DNA from: Bacteroidota bacterium
GTDB lineage: Bacteria > Bacteroidota > Bacteroidia > Flavobacteriales > Weeksellaceae
Assembly: GCA_023393915.1 (NCBI GenBank)
Contig: JAEXBS010000047.1
Coordinates: 434,001-498,000, forward strand
Reading direction: 5' to 3'
Length of the DNA: 64,000 nucleotides
Shown here piece by piece: positions 1 to 9,586 of this stretch. The first letter of the stretch is position 1, and every line of letters starts with the position of its first letter. Under the pieces are notes generated by a model. It was not told where the DNA came from and did no database searches. It was given only the letters and a program-made list of their open reading frames with translations. A program made the position numbers and the translations under genes.

Positions 1-1
1 C

Positions 2-448
2 ATAGATATCGCAATGGAAATAAACCCTGCCGACAAAATGATTAACAAAGAAGAGGGCAAAATGGAAAAATTCGTTCTTAGAAAAGCTTTTGAGGACCTC
101 CTTCCTCCAAAGATCCTGTGGCGACAAAAGGAGCAATTTAGTGACGGGGTTGGCTACAGTTGGATCGACTCATTGAAAGAGCTTACTGCAAGTGCTGTAA
201 CAGATGAAATGATGTCAAGTGCTCCCTTCAAATTTCCAATTCAAACACCACAAAGCAAAGAAGAATATTTCTATCGAAGTATTTTTGAAGAGCATTTTAA
301 AAGTAAAGATGCCGCACTCACAGTACCTTCGGTACCCTCAGTAGCGTGCTCCACGCCCATTGCTCTAGAATGGGATGAAGCCTTTGCCAATTTGACAGAT
401 CCAAGCGGAAGATCGGTTAATGTACATAATGAAAATTTGGTTCTTTGA
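2..448 (+). CDS. asnB: Asparagine synthetase B (glutamine-hydrolysing), C-terminal part
   Basis: The reading frame is open from the left edge, so this is the 3' end of a longer gene; about 148 residues are visible. The stretch IDIAMEINPADKM followed by EKFVLRKAFEDLLPP and WRQKEQFSDGVG is characteristic of the C-terminal synthetase domain of AsnB, which makes asparagine from aspartate, ATP and glutamine-derived ammonia in the cytoplasm. The glutaminase domain and the ATP pyrophosphatase motif would lie left of the window. The Met at 14 is internal, because the family signature continues upstream of it. A hairpin terminator follows directly. Confidence 0.93.
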   Translation: MDIAMEINPADKMINKEEGKMEKFVLRKAFEDLLPPKILWRQKEQFSDGVGYSWIDSLKELTASAVTDEMMSSAPFKFPIQTPQSKEEYFYRSIFEEHFKSKDAALTVPSVPSVACSTPIALEWDEAFANLTDPSGRSVNVHNENLVL

Positions 449-461
449 CATGTACAAAAAA

Positions 462-498
462 TAAAAACCCTTTAAAATGTGTATTTAAAGGGTTTTTA
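462..498. terminator. Hairpin terminator after asnB
   Basis: Near-perfect inverted repeat with arms TAAAAACCCTTTAAA and TTTAAAGGGTTTTTA around a 7-nt loop. T and A tracts on both sides would let it work in both directions, between asnB and the tRNA-Ser on the opposite strand. Confidence 0.75.
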
Positions 499-520
499 AT
501 TATTTTGTTTTTTCAACTTG

Positions 521-607
521 CAGAGAGGAAGGGATTCGAACCCTCGATACGGTTACCCGTATACTAACTTTCCAGGCTAGCCTCTTCAACCACTCGAGCA
601 CCTCTCT
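521..607 (-). tRNA. tRNA-Ser (anticodon GGA)
   Basis: On the minus strand a full class II tRNA folds. The acceptor arms are AGAGAGG and CCUCUCU, the anticodon stem-loop is CUAGC-CUGGAAA-GUUAG giving anticodon GGA, a long variable arm follows, and the T loop is GGUUCGAAUCC. The length is 87 nt with discriminator G and no encoded CCA. Confidence 0.95.
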
Positions 608-618
608 ATTTAGGTTGG

Positions 619-626
619 CAAAAATA
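619..626 (-). promoter_or_regulatory. -7 box for tRNA-Ser
   Basis: TATTTTTG on the minus strand matches the Bacteroidota -7 consensus TAnnTTTG, 11 nt upstream of the mature tRNA 5' end. No convincing TTTG -33 element was found. Confidence 0.5.
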
Positions 627-683
627 CGGATTAATCCTTTATAAAGAAAAGAAATAGTAAAACATTTTATTATACTATTTTAT

Positions 684-1697
684 TCAAGAGATTTCGCCAC
701 ATAAAGCTTCACTAAAATGTTTGTGAAAACCACCTTCATAGCAAGGATTATCAAGTAAATGCATTGCTTTTGTGATTGCAGATTCCGCAGTAATATCTTT
801 CCCGCTAATGGCTCCTATTTTTGAAAATACAGAACTATTTTCATACTTACCAAAACTAATAGCTCCTGAAACGCACTGACTTACCACGACAATTTCGGTT
901 CCCTGGGCTCTAAATTTCCCTAAAATCTCTTCGGTTTTAGATGAATTAAAGATCGTACCCGATCCAAAAACTTGAAGAATTAGGACTTTAATTCTTGGAA
1001 GCTCACCGAGGAGATCTAAAGTCATTCCAGGAAATATACGCCAAAACAAAACTTCTCTTGCCAAATGCAAGTCCACAGAAAACTCTTGCTCCTTAGGCGC
1101 TCTATAGAGTAAATCTTTCTGATATCGAAGATGGACGCCACTCTGTCCTAGAACTGGATAATTAGGACTTAGATAAGCATCAAAATACTCTGCAGAATGC
1201 TTCAAAGTACGGTTTCCTCGCAATAACTTATATTCAAAATAGATAGCCACCTCTTGAACCACCGCCTCATCTCCCTCATAAAGACTAGCATAATTCAAAC
1301 CGGTTAAGAAATTCTCCTTTGCATCGGTTCTCAAATCCCCAATGGGCAACTGAGAGCCGGTAAATATAACAGGCTTGCGCAAACCTTTTAACATAAAACT
1401 AAGTGCTGAAGCCGAATAAGCCATCGTATCGGTTCCGTGAAGGATTAAAAAACCATCATAAGCGGAATAGTTTTCACCGATAGCCGAAGCAATGGTTTTC
1501 CACTCCTCAGGCCCAACGTCTGAGGAATCCAAGGGCTGACCAAAGGGGAGCACATCGACCTCCGCATCTAAGAGTTGCATTTCGGGGATTTTACTGAAAA
1601 TGGATTCAAAATCAACCGGTCTAAGACTACCCGATTCATAGTCCTTTTCCATCCCGATTGTTCCCCCGGTGTATATGAGTAATACTTTTCTTTTCAT
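684..1697 (-). CDS. ansA: Type I asparaginase
   Basis: A cytoplasmic L-asparaginase homologue of 337 residues that hydrolyses asparagine to aspartate and ammonia. It begins MKRKVLLIYTGGTIGME, carrying the first catalytic-Thr motif (TGGTIG), and has the second motif HGTDTMAYSAS around residue 90. The frame stays open 32 codons further upstream, but that extension would run into the divergent trmH leader, and the family starts right before the first beta strand, so the Met at 1697 was chosen. It lacks a signal peptide, as expected of the type I enzyme. It lies close to asnB, separated only by tRNA-Ser, so asparagine synthesis and breakdown are neighbours. Confidence 0.92.
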   Translation of the reverse strand: MKRKVLLIYTGGTIGMEKDYESGSLRPVDFESIFSKIPEMQLLDAEVDVLPFGQPLDSSDVGPEEWKTIASAIGENYSAYDGFLILHGTDTMAYSASALSFMLKGLRKPVIFTGSQLPIGDLRTDAKENFLTGLNYASLYEGDEAVVQEVAIYFEYKLLRGNRTLKHSAEYFDAYLSPNYPVLGQSGVHLRYQKDLLYRAPKEQEFSVDLHLAREVLFWRIFPGMTLDLLGELPRIKVLILQVFGSGTIFNSSKTEEILGKFRAQGTEIVVVSQCVSGAISFGKYENSSVFSKIGAISGKDITAESAITKAMHLLDNPCYEGGFHKHFSEALCGEIS

Positions 1698-1767
1698 ATC
1701 TAGTTTATTTGCACGTGGCAGCTTAAAAAATCCTTTCAAAAATACGTTAATTTGCAGTGAATTTAAA

Positions 1768-2436
1768 ATGGTCATGCAAAACCTTACACTCATTTTTGAT
1801 TACCTTAAAGGATTTTTAACTCCTGAGCGATTAAGTAAAATCGAGTTTTTTGCTTCGCAAAGCTCTGATTTCATTTTACCTGTCTTAGAAGACGTTTACC
1901 AATACCGTAATGCAGCTGCAATTGTTAGAAGTGTTGAAGGTTGTGGATTTCACAAAGTTGTTGCTTTAGAAGAAAGAAATACTTTTGACCCCAACCTAAC
2001 GGTAACAAAAGGAGCAGAAACATGGGTAGAGGTAGAAAAAATGCCTGACACCATTGAGTCTCTCTTAGAAATTAAAAAAAGAGGTTATCAGCTCACCGCT
2101 GTATCTTTAGAAAAAGAATCCATTGCATTACCAGACTTTCTTCCAACTGGGCCCACTGCTCTACTCTTTGGAACAGAAAAGGAAGGAGTCAGTAAAGAAG
2201 CATTGGACCTAGCGGATCAAACTTTAGCCATTCCCATGTACGGATTTACAAAAAGTTTTAATGTAGCGGTTGCGGCAAGTATTTGCATGTACGATTTAAA
2301 GCAAAAATTGATCAACTCGGATATCCATTATCTTCTTTCAGAACAAAAACAGTTGGAACTCAAAATACGCTGGGCTGTCAATTCGATCCCAAGTGGAGAA
2401 AAAATTTACAAACAATTTCTGAAAAACCTTAGTTAG
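1768..2436 (+). CDS. trmH: TrmH-family tRNA (guanosine-18 2'-O) methyltransferase
   Basis: A SPOUT (alpha/beta-knot) methyltransferase of about 222 residues. The motifs are in order: YQYRNAAAIVRSVEGCG (motif 1), LLFGTEKEGVS (motif 2) and FTKSFNVAVAASICMY (motif 3), which form the knotted SAM site. A Glu/Arg-rich C-terminal extension (KIRWAVNSI) fits TrmH, which methylates the ribose of G18 in tRNA D loops, rather than the rRNA enzyme RlmB. The start could be ATG at 1768 or 1774; the longer frame from 1669 overlaps the divergent ansA and is unlikely. Its stop codon overlaps that of the convergent rsmE. Confidence 0.85.
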   Translation: MVMQNLTLIFDYLKGFLTPERLSKIEFFASQSSDFILPVLEDVYQYRNAAAIVRSVEGCGFHKVVALEERNTFDPNLTVTKGAETWVEVEKMPDTIESLLEIKKRGYQLTAVSLEKESIALPDFLPTGPTALLFGTEKEGVSKEALDLADQTLAIPMYGFTKSFNVAVAASICMYDLKQKLINSDIHYLLSEQKQLELKIRWAVNSIPSGEKIYKQFLKNLS

Positions 2437-3125
2437 ATGCTCTGGAAATAATTCCAAGCGCTAACAAATACGGCTGCAGTTTCTGTTCTAAGCCTCTGAG
2501 AGCCAAGACTTACAGCAGTAATCCCTTTCTCTTGTAAAAGCTTAATTTCAAAAGTACTAAAGTCACCTTCTGGGCCTATTAGAAAGGTTCTTTCGCCATT
2601 GATCTGTAATTCTGAGATATCCCGTCGCTCTAGTAAGGGATCGCAATGGGCCACAAAAGTGTTTGAAAATGAAAGTCTATTGACAAACTCATTAAATTTC
2701 ATCAAAGGATTCAACTTTGGAAAATGGAGGCGTAACGATTGTTTCGAGGCCGCAATGGCCAGTTTTTCCATTCGTTCAATATTAATATTTTTTCTCTCGG
2801 AATGTTCCGTAAGTATAAAGCTGATCTCACTAATACCAAGCTCTGTTGCCTTCTCTACAAAATACTCCGTACGATCAATATTTTTGGTTGGTGCAATGGC
2901 CACATGCAACGAATGCACTGGATTAGGTTCTAAATCAAAAAAAGACTCAACCTCAAGATTCACTTTTTTACCTTCGTAAAATAATCTACCCTCAACCCTT
3001 CGCCCTTTCCCATCGGTAAGCGAAATCACCTCTCCTTCTTTCATTCGAAGAACTCTCGAAATGTGTTGCTGTTCGTCGGGATGGATCTCTACATTAGGCT
3101 CAATAGAACCGTAAAACAATTTCAT
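2433..3125 (-). CDS. rsmE: 16S rRNA (uracil-1498 N3) methyltransferase RsmE
   Basis: A SPOUT-class methyltransferase of 230 residues that methylates U1498 in the decoding centre of 16S rRNA. Family signatures are HISRVLRMKEGE near the N terminus, EYFVEKATELGI in the middle, and the C-terminal knot with FLIGPEGDFSTFE followed by LGSQRLRTETAA. ATG at 3125 gives the usual start MKLFYGS; an upstream Met at 3155 would overlap the tsaD stop. It lies 22 nt downstream of tsaD on the same strand and is probably cotranscribed. The gene ends in a 4-bp convergent overlap with trmH. Confidence 0.94.
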   Translation of the reverse strand: MKLFYGSIEPNVEIHPDEQQHISRVLRMKEGEVISLTDGKGRRVEGRLFYEGKKVNLEVESFFDLEPNPVHSLHVAIAPTKNIDRTEYFVEKATELGISEISFILTEHSERKNINIERMEKLAIAASKQSLRLHFPKLNPLMKFNEFVNRLSFSNTFVAHCDPLLERRDISELQINGERTFLIGPEGDFSTFEIKLLQEKGITAVSLGSQRLRTETAAVFVSAWNYFQSI

Positions 3126-3147
3126 AGCAAAATCTTTTTTCTGATGG

Positions 3148-4182
3148 TTAATCAAAATCCTCAGTTAAATCATACCGGGCCGCAGCGGCAATACTTAAAT
3201 CAGAAAACTCCCCTCTTTCGTACTTGAGTTGTGCTACCATCGCAATCATAGCAGCATTGTCCGTAGTGTATTCAAACTTGGGTATATACACATTCCAACC
3301 TCTGCTCTGAGCATTCTCTTTCATTCTCTTTCTTAATTCTGAATTAGCTGAAACTCCACCCGCAATCGCGATTTCATTTATATTGAAATCCACGGCTGCT
3401 TGCTCAAGTTTAATCATTAAGGTATCAATAATGGTCTTTTGAACGCTAGCGCATAAATCATTAATATTCTGATCAACGAAATCCGGATTTTCTTTTAACT
3501 TTTTTTGAATAAAATACAGCACAGAAGTCTTAACTCCGCTAAAGGAATAATCGTAAGCGGAAACTTTCGGTTTGCTGAATTCAAAAGCCATTGGATTTCC
3601 CTTCTGAGCTAATTTATCGACAATAGGACCTGCTGGATAATCAAGATTTAATAATTTTCCAATTTTATCAAAGGCTTCTCCCGCTGCATCATCAATCGTA
3701 GAGCCAACAATTCTCATTTTAAAATAATCTTGTACCAAAACAATCATAGTATGCCCTCCACTTACCGTTAAACATAAAAAAGGGAATTTTGGAGGCACAC
3801 TATTTGCATCCTCGATGAAATGGGCTAAAATATGAGCTTGAAGGTGATTAACCTCAATTAAAGGTACATTCAAACTCATTGCCATCGACTTGGCAAAAGA
3901 GGTTCCAACTAATAGTGAACCTAATAGGCCAGGACCACGTGTAAAACCGATAGCACAAATATCATTTTGTTGTATATTTGCTTCAGTGAGAGATTTTTCA
4001 ACCGTGGGAATAATGTTTTGTTGATGGGCTCGGGAAGCCAATTCAGGAACAACTCCGCCGTACTCATTGTGGATAGCCTGATTAGCAGCAATATTAGAGA
4101 GAATTTTATTCCCTTTAATAACCGCTGCAGATGTATCGTCACAGGACGATTCAATACCTAAAATTATAGTTGACCCGCTCAT
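3148..4182 (-). CDS. tsaD: tRNA N6-adenosine threonylcarbamoyltransferase TsaD
   Basis: The catalytic subunit for the universal t6A37 modification of ANN-decoding tRNAs; it transfers threonylcarbamoyl from TC-AMP and works with TsaB and TsaE. The 344-residue protein starts MSGSTIILGIESSCDDTS, has the metal-binding histidines in VNHLQAHILAHF, and the ASKHA-fold signatures LTVSGGHTM and IAGGVSANSELR. The Met at 4182 was chosen because the family begins just before ILGIESSCD; the 56 upstream in-frame codons lie antisense to tamB. Its start codon is only 4 bp from that of the divergent tamB. Confidence 0.96.
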   Translation of the reverse strand: MSGSTIILGIESSCDDTSAAVIKGNKILSNIAANQAIHNEYGGVVPELASRAHQQNIIPTVEKSLTEANIQQNDICAIGFTRGPGLLGSLLVGTSFAKSMAMSLNVPLIEVNHLQAHILAHFIEDANSVPPKFPFLCLTVSGGHTMIVLVQDYFKMRIVGSTIDDAAGEAFDKIGKLLNLDYPAGPIVDKLAQKGNPMAFEFSKPKVSAYDYSFSGVKTSVLYFIQKKLKENPDFVDQNINDLCASVQKTIIDTLMIKLEQAAVDFNINEIAIAGGVSANSELRKRMKENAQSRGWNVYIPKFEYTTDNAAMIAMVAQLKYERGEFSDLSIAAAARYDLTEDFD

Positions 4183-4186
4183 AGCA

Positions 4187-7100
4187 ATGGCAAATTTAGA
4201 GAATAATAACGAAAACGAGAATTTAGAAGACAAAATCAAATCCATTCCTAAAAAGATGGAGCAAACGGCCCAGGATGTAAAAAACCTGGCCAAAGATGTC
4301 GTGGACAATCCCGTTGAAGTTGCAGAAGAATTTGCAGAACAAGCCGCCAAAGACGTTACCGATGTTAAGTGGTGGGCAAAACTACTTCTCTATGTATTTT
4401 GGATCGGATTATCCCTTACAATTCTTGCATTAATTGCCATCAATTTAAATGTCACAAAACAATGGGCAGCGAATCAAGCCCTTAAAATCCTAAATCAGGA
4501 TTTTAAAGCAAAAATGTCCACGGAAAGCATACACGTTGATTATTTTGGTGATGTAACCATAAGAGGTCTCGCTATTGAAGATGAAAAGGGATTGGATTTC
4601 ATTAAAGTTCGGGAGTTTCGAGCGAATTCTGACTGGCTTTCACTCCTAACAAATATGGGGAAAAACAATGCTTTAAGCTTTAATTCCCTACAGCTAACCA
4701 ATGCTGATATAAAAGTAATCACTTACAAGGGGGATAGTATTTCTAACTTCATAAAATACGTAGGTAATTTTGATACTGGAAAACCTTCCGACCCAAACAA
4801 GCCTCCTTTTCAGTTAAACTCACGCGTTGAACTAGTAGATTCGAAGGTGTCGATTATCAACCTGAACAAGCCAGGAGATGAAGGTCGCTGGCTAGTGGCA
4901 AGTGATCTCAATCTTTTAGCTCCCAACGTTAGAGTCAATGGACCTAATGTACTTGCACAAATTAATAACTTAAGCTTTCGTACAGCCCGGTGGGGAAAAG
5001 CCCATTTCATAGACACCTTCTCAACTGAACTTGCCCTAACGAGTGAATACTTATCCTTAAAAGACCTCACTTTTAATACGGACCATAGTCTATTACAGGG
5101 TGATCTAAAATTACTACTCAACAACGGCTCGTTTGCTGATTTCACAAATAAAGTAAGGTGGGATATGAATTTGGATCGAGGTAGTATTGTAAGTGGATAC
5201 GACCTGAGTTATTTTATGACAACTTGGGATAATTATTCAGGAATACAAGCTTCCGGTAAGATCACAGGACCGCTAAATAATCTTCTATTAGACCAAGTCG
5301 TGCTAGGAAACAAAGAAGTGAGTATCGCCACTTCCACAATGAAGATGCAAAATCTTTTAAAGGGCAATTTTCTTATAGAATCCAATCACCTTTCCACTGA
5401 TTTCACCTACCAAGGACTAAAAGACATGCTCCCATCTTTCATTTCAACAAAAATGAAAAATTTCGCGGATGATTTTGGTCGTTTACGTTACAGTGGTGCT
5501 CTTAGACTAACACCTGAGCAACTATTTATTCCACGAGGAAATTTAATTACCGGTGTGGGCCAAGCTAGAATGGAGAACCTTTATTTGAACCAGTACTCAA
5601 GCGATGTACCCAAATACAGGGGCTATGTAGAAGTTCGCGATTTAAATACAGAAGCGATTACCAAATCCCCTCAAGTTGGACTTATTACGGGTACTCTGCG
5701 GTTTGATGGTGAAAGCTTTGATTTGAATCGAATGCGAATTGATACCAAAGCGAATATCGCATCCATTGAAGTAATGGACAAAACGTTGCATAATATTGTT
5801 TTAGATGGTCTTTTAAATCAGAAAACTTATAATGGACTTATCACCATAAACGATCCGCAAGCCAAAGGGAAAGTACAAGGATTGATCGATTTCAAAACCT
5901 CACAAATTTCTGCCGATGTTCTAGCTGACATTCAACAACTCAATTTAAGTTACTTTACAGGATCGAAAACCGATCAAAGAATCAGCGGAACATTTGATGC
6001 CAAAGTCGCTATGTCTAGTCTAGATGACCTTACATTAGACGCCCAAGCTCAAAACCTTCGCTTTTCCTCTGAAGGGAAAGCCTACGCTATTCCAGAGGCT
6101 AATGCAAAAGCCTATTTCACAGAAGGGAACCGGGTGGTTGAACTCTCGGCTCCTGGTGCCGTTAAAGGTCGAATTGCTGGCGACTATCAACTTTCTGATC
6201 TAGCAGGAATGATCCAAAATGGACTAGGTAGAATCCTTGTGGGTCCTGAACCTCGCAAATTGTATCACGGTCAGAGTTTCAATATGGAATTCGAAGTTCA
6301 GCAACCTCTAGTGAATTATTTCTTACCTGAACTTCAATTAGCTTCCGGTGCCACTGCTTCTGGTTCGTACCAAGGTAATTCGAATGATTTGGTTCTAAAC
6401 GTGGAGGCAAGTTCATTAAAATATTTAATGACCAATCAAAAAGAGATTGAGCAGCTAGATCAGATTCTAGCCAATACCACCGGTAGTTCTGAGACTAGCT
6501 CTCCGTTAGAAATTAAAAAAGACAGTATACAGGCAGAAAATCTAGTGCTAAGAATTAACACGGCCAACCAGGAAGAACAGTTGTTCTTAAAGGTAGATAG
6601 AACTTCATACAAGCAGCATTTATTAAAAGATTTTACTTTTACTGGACGTAACGAAAACAATGAGCGATTACACCTTTCCACTGATTTTCTTTATGGCACC
6701 CCATTGGACGAAGCTCAAGACGAGCTCAAGCCTTATGCGGTTAATCTCAATCAAACAACCAATCCAGCTGGAGATTATATTTTCAGATTTGAACCTACTG
6801 AAGTAAAAGTGGGTGATGTAGCTTGGAGTGTAGACACTTCGCAAGAACTTAACCATTCTATTATTTATAGAAAAGGATCGGGGGCGATCGATATATCAAA
6901 TCTTCGAATCTTCTCTGATCAAAGTACTCTTCTCATTTCAAATGCACATTTTAAATCCGGTCAAGATTTCCAAATTACTGGCTTATTAGACCAATTTCAA
7001 TTATCTAAGATTTTTGAAATGCAGCCTAATGGAAATGCACTTAAAATTCGAGGACTAGCCAATGGTCAGTTTAACATTGTCAAAAATGAAAGTAACTTAG

Positions 7101-8953
7101 AGCCTATTGTTGATCTTAAGGTGTCGGACCTCTTTATGGAAGATGAAGACATGGGAGAAATTACTATAAGTGCAAAGAACAGTTCCGTTGCCAACGTATT
7201 TGATATAGAGGCAAAAATTGAATCAGCAGGAATCATAGGAGAAAACAACTTATTACTTTCTGGTACTGTTGACAACAATACCCCTACCCCTACTCTTGAC
7301 TTAAATCTCGACTTAAAAGATTTTGACCTCGCTTTTGCGCAGCAATTTGTACAAGGAGTATTTGGAAACTTACGAGGTAACGCTACTGGTACGCTTGCCA
7401 TCAAAGGGCCCATGAACAATATCGACTATAGTGGAGATGTTGCTCTAAAGAATTTTGGGTTAAAACTAAATTTTTTAGGTGTAGATTATTCGTTTGAAGA
7501 TACGGTGATTCCGCTATCAAAAGGACAGGCGATTCTTAACGAAATCCGATTGAAAGACGGCAGAGAGAATTCAGCAGGAACCATCTCTGGGGTAATTCAA
7601 TTTGAAACTTTAGCCTCTATGGCAGTTAACCTCATCATGAGGGCAGACAATTTAATGGTGCTCAACACGCAGCAGAAAGATTTTGATCTTTTTTGGGGAA
7701 GGGTTTACGGTCAGGGGAACCTCTATGTTTCGGGTCCGGTTAGTGGCCTGAGTATTGCCACCGACCTGAATGAACCCTTCCGCGCACTTAACAACAGTGT
7801 ATTTACATTCAATGCAGGATCCACTTCCGGAGTGGACGCCTTCAAAATGCTTCGTTTCTTAAAAGAAGACACCTCAGGAGCTATTGTTGTGGAAGAGAAA
7901 AAAAGAGAAGGCACGAACATGAAGTTAGACTTCAATTTAGCAATTGATCGTGGAACTACCGTAAATGTAGAATTACCAGAGGATGTAGGAAACATCAGTG
8001 TAAGAGGAACTGCAAATCCACTACGATTTCAAATGTTTCCTAATGGTAACATCTCTATGAACGGAACCTATATGGTAGAAAGTGGAACTTTTGTTTCAGA
8101 AGCTATCTTAGCTCGTACCTTCCAATTAGCAAGAGGAAGTAGTATCCGCTGGGATGGAGATGCCATGACACCAGCTTTAGATTTGCAGGCTAATTACTTG
8201 CGTGCTGTTACCAACACAGGGCAGTACTTAGGCGTCAGTGCACTTCCTCCAGTCAACGTAATGTTATCGGTAGGGATTACTGGAACGCTAAACAGTCCAG
8301 ACGTGCAATTGGGTCTTTCGGCACCGGATCTTTCTAGTCAGCTAAAAGAAACCCTCGCAAGCAAAATGATGAACGAAGATGAAAAAGTGATTCAATTTGG
8401 AAGCGTTTTGGTTATGAATTCATTTAATGTACAGAATTCAGGATTCAACCTCGATGTAGGTAGCACACTAGAGAGCTCGGGATACAATATGCTTTTTAAA
8501 CAATTGGGCTCCGTATTCAACACAATATCTAACGAAGTCCAAGTCGATCTGAATTACTTAAAAGGGGATCAAGGTTCCAATAGTGGGGATCGAGCCAACG
8601 CCAGTGTAAGCTTTGCCCTTTCTCCACGAGTTACCGTTAAAACAGGACTAGGAGTTCCTCTCTCAAGTGGATCAGAAGGCACCGAATACAATTACCTCTC
8701 GGGTGAAGGGATTATTGAATACGACTGGAGCAAGAAAAACGACGGTACGCGATTACTGCGCGCTTATTCCAAGCCCTCTAATATAGGATTGGTTGCAGGA
8801 AATGCAGGGGGAACGGGCGAAAACCAAACCTACGGTGTGGGTGTGGTATACAGTAAAAGTTTCGATACAATTTTCAAAAGAAAGAAGAAAAAAAAGTCAG
8901 ACAGCTTGAATACCAAGATAACAGATTCGATAAAAATTGACTCTGCAAAATAA
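4187..8953 (+). CDS. tamB: TamB-type translocation/assembly module protein (DUF490)
   Basis: A 1588-residue envelope protein. Residues 1-60 are acidic, Lys-rich and probably form amphipathic helices (repeated AKDV and EEFAEQAAK elements). One membrane segment follows at about 62-86 (LLLYVFWIGLSLTILALIAI). The rest is a long series of beta strands with an AsmA/TamB-like start (FGDVTIRGLAIED). The C-terminal ~350 residues resemble the DUF490 domain (NISVRGTANPLRFQMFPNG, then a final stretch resembling an outer-membrane strand region). TamB-like proteins span the periplasm and are linked to outer-membrane protein assembly or lipid transport. Divergence from tsaD is a common flavobacterial arrangement. 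Confidence 0.9.
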   Translation: MANLENNNENENLEDKIKSIPKKMEQTAQDVKNLAKDVVDNPVEVAEEFAEQAAKDVTDVKWWAKLLLYVFWIGLSLTILALIAINLNVTKQWAANQALKILNQDFKAKMSTESIHVDYFGDVTIRGLAIEDEKGLDFIKVREFRANSDWLSLLTNMGKNNALSFNSLQLTNADIKVITYKGDSISNFIKYVGNFDTGKPSDPNKPPFQLNSRVELVDSKVSIINLNKPGDEGRWLVASDLNLLAPNVRVNGPNVLAQINNLSFRTARWGKAHFIDTFSTELALTSEYLSLKDLTFNTDHSLLQGDLKLLLNNGSFADFTNKVRWDMNLDRGSIVSGYDLSYFMTTWDNYSGIQASGKITGPLNNLLLDQVVLGNKEVSIATSTMKMQNLLKGNFLIESNHLSTDFTYQGLKDMLPSFISTKMKNFADDFGRLRYSGALRLTPEQLFIPRGNLITGVGQARMENLYLNQYSSDVPKYRGYVEVRDLNTEAITKSPQVGLITGTLRFDGESFDLNRMRIDTKANIASIEVMDKTLHNIVLDGLLNQKTYNGLITINDPQAKGKVQGLIDFKTSQISADVLADIQQLNLSYFTGSKTDQRISGTFDAKVAMSSLDDLTLDAQAQNLRFSSEGKAYAIPEANAKAYFTEGNRVVELSAPGAVKGRIAGDYQLSDLAGMIQNGLGRILVGPEPRKLYHGQSFNMEFEVQQPLVNYFLPELQLASGATASGSYQGNSNDLVLNVEASSLKYLMTNQKEIEQLDQILANTTGSSETSSPLEIKKDSIQAENLVLRINTANQEEQLFLKVDRTSYKQHLLKDFTFTGRNENNERLHLSTDFLYGTPLDEAQDELKPYAVNLNQTTNPAGDYIFRFEPTEVKVGDVAWSVDTSQELNHSIIYRKGSGAIDISNLRIFSDQSTLLISNAHFKSGQDFQITGLLDQFQLSKIFEMQPNGNALKIRGLANGQFNIVKNESNLEPIVDLKVSDLFMEDEDMGEITISAKNSSVANVFDIEAKIESAGIIGENNLLLSGTVDNNTPTPTLDLNLDLKDFDLAFAQQFVQGVFGNLRGNATGTLAIKGPMNNIDYSGDVALKNFGLKLNFLGVDYSFEDTVIPLSKGQAILNEIRLKDGRENSAGTISGVIQFETLASMAVNLIMRADNLMVLNTQQKDFDLFWGRVYGQGNLYVSGPVSGLSIATDLNEPFRALNNSVFTFNAGSTSGVDAFKMLRFLKEDTSGAIVVEEKKREGTNMKLDFNLAIDRGTTVNVELPEDVGNISVRGTANPLRFQMFPNGNISMNGTYMVESGTFVSEAILARTFQLARGSSIRWDGDAMTPALDLQANYLRAVTNTGQYLGVSALPPVNVMLSVGITGTLNSPDVQLGLSAPDLSSQLKETLASKMMNEDEKVIQFGSVLVMNSFNVQNSGFNLDVGSTLESSGYNMLFKQLGSVFNTISNEVQVDLNYLKGDQGSNSGDRANASVSFALSPRVTVKTGLGVPLSSGSEGTEYNYLSGEGIIEYDWSKKNDGTRLLRAYSKPSNIGLVAGNAGGTGENQTYGVGVVYSKSFDTIFKRKKKKKSDSLNTKITDSIKIDSAK

Positions 8954-8969
8954 AGATTTCTCTTTATTT
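8948..8969. terminator. Weak hairpin at the tamB stop codon
   Basis: Perfect 9-bp inverted repeat AAATAAAGA/TCTTTATTT with a TTTC loop, overlapping the tamB stop. It is wholly A+T-rich apart from two G-C pairs, so termination strength is uncertain. Confidence 0.4.
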
Positions 8970-9012
8970 CCTCTAGAAACTGTTAAAACTTGTTAATGTT
9001 TTATATTGTTTT

Positions 9013-9040
9013 TTGCTTGTAGATTTTTTTTGTAAATTTG
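9013..9040 (+). promoter_or_regulatory. Promoter of the Lrp/AsnC gene
   Basis: TAAATTTG at 9033-9040 matches the -7 consensus TAnnTTTG, with a T-rich TTG at 9013-9015 as a possible -33 element 17 nt upstream. The start codon follows 42 nt after the box. Confidence 0.6.
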
Positions 9041-9082
9041 TAGAAGAAATACGATTTCCGTAACAAATTAACCAATACCCTA

Positions 9083-9553
9083 ATGAACTATCAATTAGAC
9101 GAAATAGATAAAAAAATTCTTGACTTCCTTGTGGAGAACACTAGAATGCCTTTTACCGAGATTGCCAAGCAAATGGACGTATCGGCTGGTACGATTCACG
9201 TAAGAGTTAAAAAGATGGAAGACGCTGGAATTATTCTTGGTTCTTCTCTAATAATTGACTACCGTAAATTGGATTACCATTTTACTGCATTTATAGGAAT
9301 CCTTTTAACCAAATCCAATCGCACGCAGGATGTATTAAAAGAACTTGCAACTATTCCTAATGTAATTGAAGCAAGTGTGATTTCAGGTAAGTATAATATT
9401 TTCTGTAAAGTGAAAGCAAAAAACACTGAGGATGCGAAGAGAATCATTTACATGATTGATGACATTCAAGACGTGATGCGCACGGAAAGTATGATCTCTA
9501 TGGAAGAAGTTTTCACTGACAAAAACCGACTCATTAGAGCTATTAATATTTAA
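9083..9553 (+). CDS. Lrp/AsnC family transcriptional regulator
   Basis: A 156-residue feast/famine regulator. The N-terminal winged helix (DEIDKKILDFLVENTRMPFTE, then VSAGTIHVRVKKME as recognition helix) binds DNA, and the C-terminal RAM/AsnC effector domain follows from about residue 70 (AFIGILLTK ... IEASVISGKYNIFCKV). Such proteins assemble as dimers or octamers and sense amino acids. It is a single-gene unit between two hairpins with its own promoter. Its position downstream of tamB gives no clue to the regulon. A close relative of this type is widespread in Flavobacteriia. Confidence 0.93.
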   Translation: MNYQLDEIDKKILDFLVENTRMPFTEIAKQMDVSAGTIHVRVKKMEDAGIILGSSLIIDYRKLDYHFTAFIGILLTKSNRTQDVLKELATIPNVIEASVISGKYNIFCKVKAKNTEDAKRIIYMIDDIQDVMRTESMISMEEVFTDKNRLIRAINI

Positions 9554-9586
9554 TCTCTAGAAGAGATCTAAACCTATAAAGAAAGG

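Noticed and set aside
1669..1767. Longer N terminus for the TrmH gene
   Set aside because: It would overlap the divergent asparaginase start and has no family resemblance.
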